A stretch of 64,000 nt of DNA, taken from Streptomyces brasiliensis. GTDB lineage: Bacteria > Actinomycetota > Actinomycetes > Streptomycetales > Streptomycetaceae. The position numbers were made by a program, and so were the translations under genes. The notes below the pieces were generated by a model. That model ran no database searches. It was not told where the DNA came from and worked only from the letters and a program-made list of their open reading frames with translations. Below, piece after piece: positions 20,194 through 27,795 of this stretch (positions are counted from its first letter, which is position 1; each line of letters opens with the position of its first letter). The DNA lies in the NCBI RefSeq assembly GCF_014647875.1, contig NZ_BMQA01000004.1:1-64000 (forward strand), given 5' to 3'.

Positions 20194-20346
20194 TCAGCCC
20201 CACAGCCGCAGGGCGGCGAGCCAGAGTTCCGGGGTGCCGGGACCGCGGTCGGCCGGCGGTGGTTCCGGCGGGCGCTGTTCCCGGTGGCGCGACCGCGTGA
20301 GGGCGGCGAGCAGGCGTGCGGCGGGTCGTACGAAGGTGTCGGTCAT
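20194..20346 (-). CDS. Small protein under a second ECF42-type promoter
   Basis: A 50-residue reading frame beginning M-T-D-T-F-V-R-P-A-A-R-L-L-A-A-L, basic in its middle (R-S-R-H-R-E-Q-R), Pro-rich, and ending T-P-E-L-W-L-A-A-L-R-L-W-G. GGAG lies 6 to 8 bases upstream of the ATG. It begins 54 bases after the stop of the ECF sigma gene. The main support is its promoter: a copy of the ECF42-type promoter of the operon head lies immediately upstream (20389-20415). I do not recognise the protein. It has no clear signal peptide; the two ends are amphipathic. It could be a small regulator of the sigma factor or a stress peptide, both guesses. Confidence 0.5.
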   Translation of the reverse strand: MTDTFVRPAARLLAALTRSRHREQRPPEPPPADRGPGTPELWLAALRLWG

Positions 20347-20388
20347 GGGAGTCTCCGGTTGCGTCCGTCGGATCTCTTGCACCCCACC

Positions 20389-20415
20389 GACGAACCGGGC
20401 TCACGCGGATCGACA
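20389..20415 (-). promoter_or_regulatory. ECF42-type promoter inside the end of the sigma gene
   Basis: On the minus strand TGTCGA (20410-20415), 17 bases, then CGTC (20389-20392), followed by GGTGGGGTGCA. Element sequence, 17-base spacer and the downstream stretch match the promoter at 22762-22788. TGTCGA is read as Cys-Arg within the last residues (E-C-R-S-A) of the sigma factor. It would drive the small gene at 20194-20346. Confidence 0.65.
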
Positions 20416-21645
20416 CTCCGCGAGCCGCTTCTCGAGGAACCTTCGCTCCGCGTCGTTCTCGACGTCCTCCAGCGCCCGCGCGTACGCCTCCGCCGCCTCG
20501 CCCGTGCGGCCGAGGCGGCGGAGCAGGTCGGCGCGGGTGGCGGGCAGCAGGTGATATCCGGCCAGGTCGCCCTCCCGTTCCAGCTCCGCCACCAGGGCCA
20601 GGCCGGCCTCCGGTCCCTCGGACATGCCCACGGCGACGGCCCGGTTGAGGCGTACGACGGCGGAGGGCACATGGCGCAGGAGTGCGCCATAGAGCGCGGC
20701 GATGTCGGCCCAGTCGGTGTCCTCGGCCGTCGGGGCGGTGGTGTGGCAGGCCGCGATGGCGGCCTGGATCTGGTACGGGCCGGGCCTGCCCCGGCGCAGC
20801 GTCGTCTCCAGGAGGGCGGCGCCCTCGTCGATCTCGGCGCGGTCCCAGGCGGTGCGGTCCTGGTCCTCCAGCGTGACCAGGTCACCGGCCCCGTCGACCC
20901 GGGTGGCGCGGCGGGCGTCATGCAGGAGCAGCAGGGCCAGCAGGCCGAGCGTCTCGGGTTCGTCCGGCATGAGCCGGGCCAGGACGCGGGCGAGGCGGAT
21001 GGCCTCGGCACACAGGTTCGTGCGCACCAGGTCGGCGCCCGCGGTGGCCGCGTAGCCCTCGTTGAACAGCAGGTAGAGCACGCCCAGCACCCCTGTCGTG
21101 CGCTCGGGCAGGAGGTGCGCGGGCGGGACGCGGTACGGAATGCCGGCGTTTCGGATCTTGCGTTTGGCCCGCACCAGGCGCTGCGCCATGGTGGCCTCGG
21201 GGACGAGGAAGGCGCGGGCGATCTCGGAGGTGGTCAGTCCGGCGAGGGTGCGGAGGGTGAGCGCGACGCGGGCCTCGAGGGGGAGTGCCGGGTGGCAGCA
21301 GGTGAAGATCAGCCGCAGCCGGTCGTCCCCGACCCCGCTGTCGTCGTCGTACGGCTCCCCGTCGCGCGTCAGCACGGCCACCTCCCGCAGTTTCTCCTTC
21401 CCCACCGCCTGTCTGCGCAGCACGTCCAGGGCCCGGTTGCGGGCGGTCGTGGTGAGCCAGGCGCCTGGGCGGCGCGGCACTCCGTCGCGCCGCCACCGGT
21501 CGAGGGCCTGGGCGAAGGCGTCCTGGGCGCACTCCTCGGCGAGGTCCCAGTCGCCGGTCACCCGGATCAGGGTGGCGACGACCTGGCCCCACTCCTCGCG
21601 GAAGGCGACCGCGACCGCCTCCTCGACGTCGTTCGTGTCGTTCAC
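20401..21645 (-). CDS. ECF42-group RNA polymerase sigma factor
   Basis: A 414-residue sigma factor with a long C-terminal extension. Sigma region 2 is near residues 10-80 (W-D-L-A-E-E-C-A-Q-D-A-F-A-Q-A-L), region 4 near 115-170 (T-L-R-T-L-A-G-L-T-T-S-E-I-A-R-A-F-L, then M-A-Q-R-L-V-R-A-K). The remaining 240 residues are a helical TPR-like domain (A-E-A-Y-A-R-A-L-E-D-V-E-N-D-A-E near the end), which in the ECF42 group takes the place of an anti-sigma factor. The partner DGPF (YCII) proteins encoded upstream are diagnostic of this group. GTG start overlaps the preceding stop by 4 bases. It probably transcribes its own operon from 22762-22788. Confidence 0.92.
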   Translation of the reverse strand: MNDTNDVEEAVAVAFREEWGQVVATLIRVTGDWDLAEECAQDAFAQALDRWRRDGVPRRPGAWLTTTARNRALDVLRRQAVGKEKLREVAVLTRDGEPYDDDSGVGDDRLRLIFTCCHPALPLEARVALTLRTLAGLTTSEIARAFLVPEATMAQRLVRAKRKIRNAGIPYRVPPAHLLPERTTGVLGVLYLLFNEGYAATAGADLVRTNLCAEAIRLARVLARLMPDEPETLGLLALLLLHDARRATRVDGAGDLVTLEDQDRTAWDRAEIDEGAALLETTLRRGRPGPYQIQAAIAACHTTAPTAEDTDWADIAALYGALLRHVPSAVVRLNRAVAVGMSEGPEAGLALVAELEREGDLAGYHLLPATRADLLRRLGRTGEAAEAYARALEDVENDAERRFLEKRLAECRSA

Positions 21646-21983
21646 TCCCAGACCGGCCGCACCTCGACGGAGCCCCCGGCCAGTACGGCGGGGTGCCGGG
21701 AAGCGAGAGAGATGGCCTCGTCGAGGTCGGTGACCTCGACGATGTCGATGCCGGCGACGTACTCCTTGGACTCGGCGAACGGGCCGTCGCTGAGCAGGAC
21801 TTCGTCGCCCTGGACGCGGACGGTGGTGGCGTCGGACCCTGGGCGCAGACGCGCACCGCCCCGTCCGATGCCTCGGCTGCGCACCTCGTCGATGTAAGCG
21901 GTGAAGCGCGGGTCGTCGGCGATCTCGGCCGGGCTCAGCTCCTCGCCGCCGGCCGGTGTGCAGATGAACAGCACGTACTTCAC
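21642..21983 (-). CDS. YCII/DGPF-domain protein
   Basis: A 113-residue protein starting with GTG at 21983 (M-K-Y-V-L-F-I-C-T), with the signature L-L-S-D-G-P-F-A-E-S-K-E-Y-V-A-G that names the DGPF family, followed by D-L-D-E-A-I-S-L-A-S-R-H-P. These are YciI-related ferredoxin-like-fold proteins that in ECF42 systems are the main target genes. Both ends overlap neighbours by 4 bases (GTGA), so all three genes are translationally coupled. Biochemical role not established. Confidence 0.9.
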   Translation of the reverse strand: MKYVLFICTPAGGEELSPAEIADDPRFTAYIDEVRSRGIGRGGARLRPGSDATTVRVQGDEVLLSDGPFAESKEYVAGIDIVEVTDLDEAISLASRHPAVLAGGSVEVRPVWE

Positions 21984-22723
21984 GGCCGCTCCTTCGTCAC
22001 GCCGCCCTCGAGCGGCACCGAGAGGTGCTCGTGGTCGATGAGCCAGCGGAAGCCGGCGTCGCGGTAGCCGGTGGTCACCCGGACCACACGGTCCAGCGGT
22101 TCGCCGTCGCCGCGGGTGCCGCGCACCCGCACGAGGGCGTGGCTGAAGGCGCTGCCCTCGCCCGGCCGCACCCGCAGGGAGAGAACCTCCCGGTGGATCG
22201 GCCCGCTCAGCGTGGCAAACCATTCCGCCACGGCCTTGCGGAGGGCGTCAGTGCCGATCCGCACCTCGCCGTCGAGGAGACCGAACGCCTCGACGTCCGG
22301 GGCATAGCAGGCCATCGTCCGGTCGACGTCGCGCTCGAGCGCCGCCTCGGTCAGCTCGGCGTCGATGCGGCGGACGGCCGTCTCCGCGTCCTCGCCGCCC
22401 TCGTCCCAGAAGGGCCGCACCTCCATCGCGCCGATCGTCGCCACGGGGTGCTGCGCGGCGATCGCCACGGCCTCCTCCAGGTTCGCGCAGTCCACGACGT
22501 CGAACCCGGCGACGTACTCCTTCGTCTCGGCGAACGGGCCGTCGGAGCGCAGCACCTCACCGTCCCGCACCCGTACGGTGACCGCCTCGACGGGCAGGCG
22601 CAGCCGGTGGCCGTAGAGCCGCGCACCGCTGCGGACGCCGTGCTCCTCCACCCAGGGCTCGACGGGCGCCATGCCGGAGGCGTCGGCGGTGTCGTCGCCG
22701 CAGACCAGCAGCATGTACTTCAT
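21980..22723 (-). CDS. YCII-SnoaL fusion protein
   Basis: A 247-residue two-domain protein. Residues 1 to about 112 are a second DGPF/YCII domain (M-K-Y-M-L-L-V-C-G, then L-R-S-D-G-P-F-A-E-T-K-E-Y-V-A-G). Residues about 115-245 are an NTF2/SnoaL-like domain (E-A-A-L-E-R-D-V-D-R-T-M-A-C-Y-A-P-D-V-E-A-F, ending W-L-I-D-H-E-H-L-S-V-P). It heads the ECF42 operon, 39 bases downstream of the promoter's CGTC element. GGGAGGA precedes the ATG. The fusion puts a possible ligand-binding cone next to a DGPF domain, which may hint at signal sensing (inference). Confidence 0.9.
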   Translation of the reverse strand: MKYMLLVCGDDTADASGMAPVEPWVEEHGVRSGARLYGHRLRLPVEAVTVRVRDGEVLRSDGPFAETKEYVAGFDVVDCANLEEAVAIAAQHPVATIGAMEVRPFWDEGGEDAETAVRRIDAELTEAALERDVDRTMACYAPDVEAFGLLDGEVRIGTDALRKAVAEWFATLSGPIHREVLSLRVRPGEGSAFSHALVRVRGTRGDGEPLDRVVRVTTGYRDAGFRWLIDHEHLSVPLEGGVTKERP

Positions 22724-22761
22724 GGTTCCTCCCGGTGTTCATGAGCTTCCTGCACCCCACC

Positions 22762-22788
22762 GACGAACGGGAGCGACCCGGATCGACA
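22762..22788 (-). promoter_or_regulatory. ECF42-type promoter of the DGPF operon
   Basis: On the minus strand TGTCGA (22783-22788), a 17-base spacer, then CGTC (22762-22765) followed by GGTGGGGTGCA. The elements match the form reported for ECF42 promoters in Streptomyces and are repeated at 20389-20415. A second TGTCGA at 22796-22801 has no matching downstream box. Confidence 0.75.
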
Positions 22789-22870
22789 CCCCGGATCGAC
22801 AAAGTACGCGCGGCACGAACCGCGCGAGCCGCCGACGCGCGGCAGGCCGCCCGGCCCGGCCCCTCCCGCG

Positions 22871-24103
22871 TCAGCCCACGAGCCGCACGGGAAGTGTCCG
22901 CACGCTGTTGCCGACGAAACTGGCGTGGCGGGCCAATGAGGCCTCCGGAACCGCGAGCTCGAGCCCGGGGAAGCGCGTGAACAGCCGCTCCAGCGCGATG
23001 GTCGCCTCCAGCCGGGCCAGCGGAGCGCCGAGGCAGTAGTGGGCGCCGTGCCCGAGCGACAGACTGCGTACCGCGTCCGGGCGTGCGGGACGCGTGACGT
23101 CGAAGCGGCCGGCGTCCGGGCCGTACGCGGCCGGGTCACGCCCGGCGGCGGAGTACCCGGCAAGGACGGGCGTGCCCGCCGGGATGAGCGTCCCGTCGAC
23201 GGTCAGGTCCCGCACCGGATACCGGAACGGGAAGAAGCTGACCGGCGCGTCCCACCGCAGCGTCTCCTCCACCACTTCGCCCCAGCTCGCCTCGCCCGCG
23301 CGCACGTGGTCCAGCTGGTCGCGGTGCCCGCACAGCGCCCGGACGGCATTGGTGATCAGGTTGAGGGTCGTCTCGTGTCCGGCGACGATCATCAGCACGA
23401 GCGTGCCCATGAGTTCAGGTCGGCTCAGCCGGTCGCCGTCCTCGTCGTGGGCCGCGATGAGCGCACTCGTGAGGTCGTCGCCCGGCCGTTCCGCCTTGGC
23501 GGCCGCGATCTCGCCGAGGACGGCGACGAGTTCACGATTGGCGGCGACGGCCCGCTCGGGCGTGATGTCCGTGGCGACGACCTGGCTGGACAGCTGGTGC
23601 AGCCGGTCCCGGTAACGCGCGTCCACGCCGAGCAGTTCGCTGATGACGCCCATGGGAAGCGGCATCGCGAAGTGCCGCCGCAGGTCGGCGACTCCGCCTT
23701 CGGCCTCGGCCGCGCGGGCGAGGCCGTCGAGCAGGCAGGACGTCAACTTCTCTATGCCGGGCCGGAGTTCCTCCATCCTCCGCGCCGTGAACGCACTGCT
23801 CACGAGCGACCTGAGCCGACGGTGGTCGGCCCCGTCGGCGGCGGTCATCCCCTGTACCGTCGCGAAGGTCGCCAGCGGCCAGCCCTCGGGGATCCGCCCG
23901 TCCCGCAGCGCGGCGAAGTGCCGTGCGTTCTTGGCGACTCCGGGATGTGTGAGGAACTCCTTGAGTGCCGCGTGCCCGAGCACCGCCATCCCCTCGAGCT
24001 CGCCCGGAAGCATCACGGGCGCGACGGCGCCGCGCGTGAGCAGCCGGGCGTTGGCGGCGTGCGGGCAGCCACCGGCGGGGTCGAAGCGGTGCGGCGTGTC
24101 CAC
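22871..24103 (-). CDS. Cytochrome P450
   Basis: A 410-residue soluble bacterial P450 (CYP105/107-like size). Landmarks: oxygen-binding I helix A-G-H-E-T-T, the E-x-x-R motif in E-E-T-L-R-W-D, and the heme loop L-G-H-G-A-H-Y-C-L-G-A-P-L-A-R-L-E with its Cys ligand. The heme loop begins L-G-H-G where most have F-G-x-G. GTG at 24103 is chosen from AGGAG a few bases upstream; the open frame runs beyond without support. Divergent from a methyltransferase remnant. No ferredoxin gene is adjacent. The substrate cannot be inferred. Confidence 0.92.
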   Translation of the reverse strand: MDTPHRFDPAGGCPHAANARLLTRGAVAPVMLPGELEGMAVLGHAALKEFLTHPGVAKNARHFAALRDGRIPEGWPLATFATVQGMTAADGADHRRLRSLVSSAFTARRMEELRPGIEKLTSCLLDGLARAAEAEGGVADLRRHFAMPLPMGVISELLGVDARYRDRLHQLSSQVVATDITPERAVAANRELVAVLGEIAAAKAERPGDDLTSALIAAHDEDGDRLSRPELMGTLVLMIVAGHETTLNLITNAVRALCGHRDQLDHVRAGEASWGEVVEETLRWDAPVSFFPFRYPVRDLTVDGTLIPAGTPVLAGYSAAGRDPAAYGPDAGRFDVTRPARPDAVRSLSLGHGAHYCLGAPLARLEATIALERLFTRFPGLELAVPEASLARHASFVGNSVRTLPVRLVG

Positions 24104-24231
24104 CGGAACTCCTCGGTACGGGAGGCGGGTTGACGTCGTACGGCGTTCGATTCTGCCGGGACGGCCGCGATCGTGCCAAACGGCGGCCGATCCGGCGCTC
24201 CTCCCACCGGTCACCGGCCGTTCGCGGTTGG

Positions 24232-25070
24232 ATGACATCTGTGACCACCGACGACGAGCAGCGCCGGATGATGCGCGCCAACCAGGCCAACTGGGACGCC
24301 CGCACCCCGGTCCATGTGGCCAGCCGGTTCTACGCACTCCACGAACACCCGGACCCGACCGCTGGTTCGGCGCCTTCGAATGGAACGACCTCGAGGACGT
24401 GTCGGGCCTGGACGTGCTGCACCTGCAGTGCCACCTGGGCACGGAGACGCTCGCCTTCGCGCGGCGCGGGGCACGGACCGTGGGGCTCGACTTCTCCGAG
24501 GCATCGGTCATGGCCGCCCGCGGGATCGCGGAGAAGGCAGGGCTCGACGTCTCCTACGTCCGGGCCGACGTGTACGACGCCGTCGAAGCCCTGGAGGGGC
24601 GGCGGTTCGACGTCGTGTACACCGGGAAGGGTGCGCTGCGCTATCTGCCCGACCTCGAGCGCTGGGCGGACGTCGTCGCCCGGCTCCTGCGGCCGGGCGG
24701 GCGGCTGTACGTCGTCGAGTTCCATCCGCTGCTGAACGCGCTGGGTCCCAAGCCCGCGCCCGGCGAGGGCCCCGAACTGCTGCTGCTCCACGACTACCTG
24801 GGCGGTTCCGGCGCCGTGCACCGGGACGCGACCCACACCTACACCGACGGACCGGCCGTCGAGGGAGCGACCGACAGCTATGAGTGGATGCACGGAACAG
24901 GAGAGGTCGTCAACGCGTTGCTGGGTGCGGGGATGAGCATCCGCCGGCTGACGGAGAGCGACGAGCCCCCGTGGCCCCGCTGGCCGCGGATGGTCTGGAC
25001 GGCCCCCGGCTGGTGGTGCCTTCCCGAGCCGCGGATCCCGCTCCTGTACGGTCTGCCGGCAAGCCGCTGA
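24232..25070 (+). pseudogene. Class I methyltransferase with one frameshift
   Basis: The N-terminus (M-T-S-V-T-T-D-D-E, then R-A-N-Q-A-N-W-D-A-R-T-P-V-H) is in one frame, and from about 24356 the remainder is in another: D-R-W-F-G-A-F-E-W-N-D-L, the SAM motif L-D-V-L-H-L-Q-C-H-L-G-T-E-T-L-A, G-L-D-F-S, and a Trp-rich end (P-R-W-P-R-M-V-W-T-A-P-G-W-W-C-L-P). Loss of one base in the CCC at 24353-24355 accounts for it. The downstream portion is fully intact, so this may be a sequencing error or a very recent mutation. When intact it would be a methyltransferase of about 280 residues of the kind that begins W-D-x-R-x-x-V-H. Confidence 0.78.
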
Positions 25071-25104
25071 GGCGTCTCCCACAGCCGCGCGCCCACCCCG
25101 AGTG

Positions 25105-25358
25105 GTAGAGTGCGGTCAGCGCTTGTGTACGCCCCGTTGCGGGCGCCGGTGCCAGTTCTTCCTCAGACCGCTGAACCGCCCACCGTTTCGGTCGGCACCT
25201 CAGCCTTTCCGCACACCTCGTGAGCAGGGGTCGTAGCACCGCCGTACCCGAGGTGTTCTCCGCCGCCGAGCGCGTTCGTACGCCCTCGTTCCGCGGCTCC
25301 TCCCCCCTCTTCCGCATGCCTGATGCCAGGCCACCCGTCCGTGAAAGGACCACTCATC
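25105..25358 (+). promoter_or_regulatory. Long C-rich leader of the Rho paralogue
   Basis: TAGAGT at 25105-25110 is a plausible -10 element (consensus TAGRRT); a convincing -35 is not seen. Some 240 bases of leader follow. The stretch from about 25150 to 25340 is rich in C and T on the coding strand with few G-runs, for example CTCCTCCCCCCTCTTCCGC at about 25291-25315. C-rich, weakly structured RNA is what Rho binds (rut), so autoregulation by premature termination is possible. Confidence 0.4.
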
Positions 25359-26510
25359 ATGACCACCACACTCGAACACCCTCCCGTGGAACAGCAGTCC
25401 AAGGCCCTCCGGCTCGTCACCGGTGTCCTCGACATCGACGCGCAGGGGAAGGGGCAGCTGCGGGCGGCCGAGAGCCTCCTGGCCTCGCCCGCCGACCCCC
25501 AGGTGTCCCCGGCGCTGATCCGCCGGTACGGGCTGCGCAAGGGCGACCTCGTCGAGGGCGTCCGCGGCGCGCAGCGCTCCCTCACCGAGATCGGGCATGT
25601 CAACGGCCGTGCGCCCGAAGAACTGGGCGGCCGCCGTCAGTTCCGCGACCTCACTCCGCTGCACCCGAGCGAGCGGATCGGCCTCGAACACCCCGCGGCG
25701 GGTCTGGCCGGGCGGGTCACCGACCTGTTCGCGCCCGTCGGCAAGGGCCAGCGCGGGCTCCTCGTGGCGCCGCCGAAGACCGGCAAGACCGTGCTGCTCC
25801 AGCAGATCGCGGCGGCCGTCGCCGGCAACCACCCCGAGTGCCGCCTGATGGTGCTGCTCCTCGACGAGCGTCCCGAGGAGGTCACCGAGATGCGGCGCTC
25901 CGTGCGCGGCGAGGTGTACGCCTCGACGTTCGACCGGGCACCCAGGCAGCACATCGCGCTCGCCGACCTCGTCGTCGAACGGGCCAAGCGGCTCGTCGAG
26001 GACGGCGAGGACGTCGTCATTCTGCTGGACTCCCTCACCCGGCTGTGCCGGGCCCACAACAACGCGGCCGCCTCGGGAGGCCGCACCCTGAGCGGTGGCG
26101 TCGACGCGGCGGCGCTGCTCGGACCCAAGAGGTTCTTCGGCGCCGCGCGCCACGCCGAGGAGGGCGGATCGCTCACGATCCTCGCCACCGCGCTGGTGGA
26201 CACCGGCTCGCGTGCCGACGGCTACTTCTTCGAGGAGCTCAAGAGCACGGGCAACATGGAGTTGCGCCTCGACCGCGAGCTGGCCTCGCGCCGGCTGTTC
26301 CCGGCCGTCGACCTCACTCCGTCCGGCACCCGGCGCGAGGAACTCCTGCTGTCCACGGCCGAGTTGACGGCCGTACGCGGCCTCAGGCGCGCCCTGCAGT
26401 CCCGGGACGGCGGTCCGGCCGGCCTGGAGACGCTGCTGGAGCGGATGCGGGAGACCCCGGACAACGCGACGTTCCTGCGCCGGATCCGGCCGACGCTGCC
26501 GGCGGACTGA
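25359..26510 (+). CDS. Short Rho-family transcription termination factor
   Basis: A 383-residue RNA-dependent hexameric ATPase. A cold-shock-type primary RNA-binding region (V-T-G-V-L-D-I-D, then L-I-R-R-Y-G-L-R-K-G-D-L-V-E-G) is followed by the ATPase core: Walker A P-P-K-T-G-K-T, L-L-L-D-E-R-P-E-E-V-T-E-M, Walker B V-V-I-L-L-D-S-L-T-R, the Q-loop region G-G-R-T-L-S-G-G-V-D, and K-S-T-G-N-M-E-L-x-L-D-R. It lacks the N-terminal helical domain and the long Arg-rich insertion of the main actinobacterial Rho (usually 600 or more residues), so it is a second, compact paralogue. Start at 25359 has GAAAGGA upstream. It may have its own set of targets. Confidence 0.88.
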   Translation: MTTTLEHPPVEQQSKALRLVTGVLDIDAQGKGQLRAAESLLASPADPQVSPALIRRYGLRKGDLVEGVRGAQRSLTEIGHVNGRAPEELGGRRQFRDLTPLHPSERIGLEHPAAGLAGRVTDLFAPVGKGQRGLLVAPPKTGKTVLLQQIAAAVAGNHPECRLMVLLLDERPEEVTEMRRSVRGEVYASTFDRAPRQHIALADLVVERAKRLVEDGEDVVILLDSLTRLCRAHNNAAASGGRTLSGGVDAAALLGPKRFFGAARHAEEGGSLTILATALVDTGSRADGYFFEELKSTGNMELRLDRELASRRLFPAVDLTPSGTRREELLLSTAELTAVRGLRRALQSRDGGPAGLETLLERMRETPDNATFLRRIRPTLPAD

Positions 26511-26607
26511 CCGAACGGTGGCGCGCCCGGGCGGGCCACGTGCGGCATCCGGGTTGCTCATCGAACCCGTTCGGCCCGGCCGGCGTGGCGTGGGGCGACG
26601 CCATTCC

Positions 26608-26620
26608 TAGGTTGATCGTA
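26608..26620 (+). promoter_or_regulatory. Probable leaderless promoter
   Basis: TAGGTT (26608-26613) fits a -10 element and lies 6 bases before the ATG at 26620. No ribosome site is visible upstream, so transcription probably starts at or next to the start codon. Confidence 0.45.
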
Positions 26621-27795
26621 TGCCTATCGGATTCTCCTCTCGTGTGGCCGTGTCGGCCTGCGCCCTGTGCGTGGCAGGCGTCCTGGCGCTCACACCACCC
26701 GCGGCCGCCGCCCGCTCCGGCGGCACGGAGCCCAGCCCACCGGGCGGACAAGCGGCCTCGGCGCCGAAATCGGCCCTCCTCTACCGCTCGGGGACGCAGG
26801 TGAGGCCGCACACCGATGCCCCTGCCGTGCCGGAGGTCTCCGCGCTGTCGTGGCTGGTCGCCGACGCCGGCACCGGCGACGTGCTGGCCGCGAACGACGC
26901 GCACCGGAAGCTGCCCCCGGCCAGCACCCTCAAGACGCTGTTCGCCCTCACCGTGCTGCCGGCCCTGCCCGCCGGCGTCCGGCACACCGTGACCGAGGAA
27001 GAGCTGGCCGGCGTCGGCCCCGGCAGCAGCCTGGTCGGCGTCGAGGAGGGGCACACGTACGAGATCGCCGACCTGTGGCGCGGAGTCTTCCTCAGCTCGG
27101 GCAACGACGCCGTCCACGTCCTGGCGGCGCTCAACGGCGGCTGGCAGACCACGGCCCAACGGATGCAGGTCAAGGCACGCGCCCTGGGCGCCCGCGACAC
27201 CCATGTCGTCTCACCCGACGGCTACGACGCCCCCGGCCAGGTGTCCTCCGCGTTCGACCTGGCCGTCTTCGGTCGGGCCGGGCTGCGCAACCCGGACTTC
27301 GCCCGATATTGCTCCACCGCCTCGGCCGGATTCCCGGGCGACGGCGGGTCGTACGGCATCGAGAACACAAACCGGCTGCTGACCGGCCACGACGGCGTGG
27401 CGCCGTACCCGGGCCTGATCGGCATCAAGAACGGCTACACCAGCAACGCGGGCAACACGCTCGTGGCCGCCGCGCACCGCGGCGGCCACACCCTCGTGGT
27501 GACGGTGATGAACCCTCAGGAGGGCGGCGGGTTCGCCGTGTACGAGGAGGCACGGGCGCTGCTCGACTGGGGCTTCGCCGCCGCCGGGCACGTCGATCCG
27601 GTGGGCTCGCTCGACGCGCTGCGCGCCGCGTCCAAGCCGGCACCGGTGCCGGCTCCGGCGGCGGCCGCGTCGTCGGTGCCCGACGACGGATCCGGCTGGC
27701 CGGGCACGGGCGCCATCGCGGGCATGGCCGGGCTGGGCGCCGGAGCCGTGGCACTGGCGCTGCGGGTCAAGGCCGCGCGGTCCGCACGCGGCTGA
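26620..27795 (+). CDS. D-alanyl-D-alanine carboxypeptidase (S11/PBP5 type)
   Basis: A 391-residue penicillin-binding peptidase that trims peptidoglycan stem peptides outside the membrane. A signal peptide (residues 1 to about 32) is followed by the S11 domain: S-T-L-K nucleophile motif in L-P-P-A-S-T-L-K-T-L-F-A-L, S-G-N in F-L-S-S-G-N-D-A-V, and K-N-G in L-I-G-I-K-N-G-Y-T (K-T-G position). A Pro/Ala linker leads to a C-terminal hydrophobic helix (G-A-I-A-G-M-A-G-L-G-A-G-A-V-A-L-A-L) and basic tail, anchoring the enzyme in the membrane. Its last 280 bases overlap, on the opposite strand, the reading frame of the mannosyltransferase. Confidence 0.92.
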   Translation: MPIGFSSRVAVSACALCVAGVLALTPPAAAARSGGTEPSPPGGQAASAPKSALLYRSGTQVRPHTDAPAVPEVSALSWLVADAGTGDVLAANDAHRKLPPASTLKTLFALTVLPALPAGVRHTVTEEELAGVGPGSSLVGVEEGHTYEIADLWRGVFLSSGNDAVHVLAALNGGWQTTAQRMQVKARALGARDTHVVSPDGYDAPGQVSSAFDLAVFGRAGLRNPDFARYCSTASAGFPGDGGSYGIENTNRLLTGHDGVAPYPGLIGIKNGYTSNAGNTLVAAAHRGGHTLVVTVMNPQEGGGFAVYEEARALLDWGFAAAGHVDPVGSLDALRAASKPAPVPAPAAAASSVPDDGSGWPGTGAIAGMAGLGAGAVALALRVKAARSARG

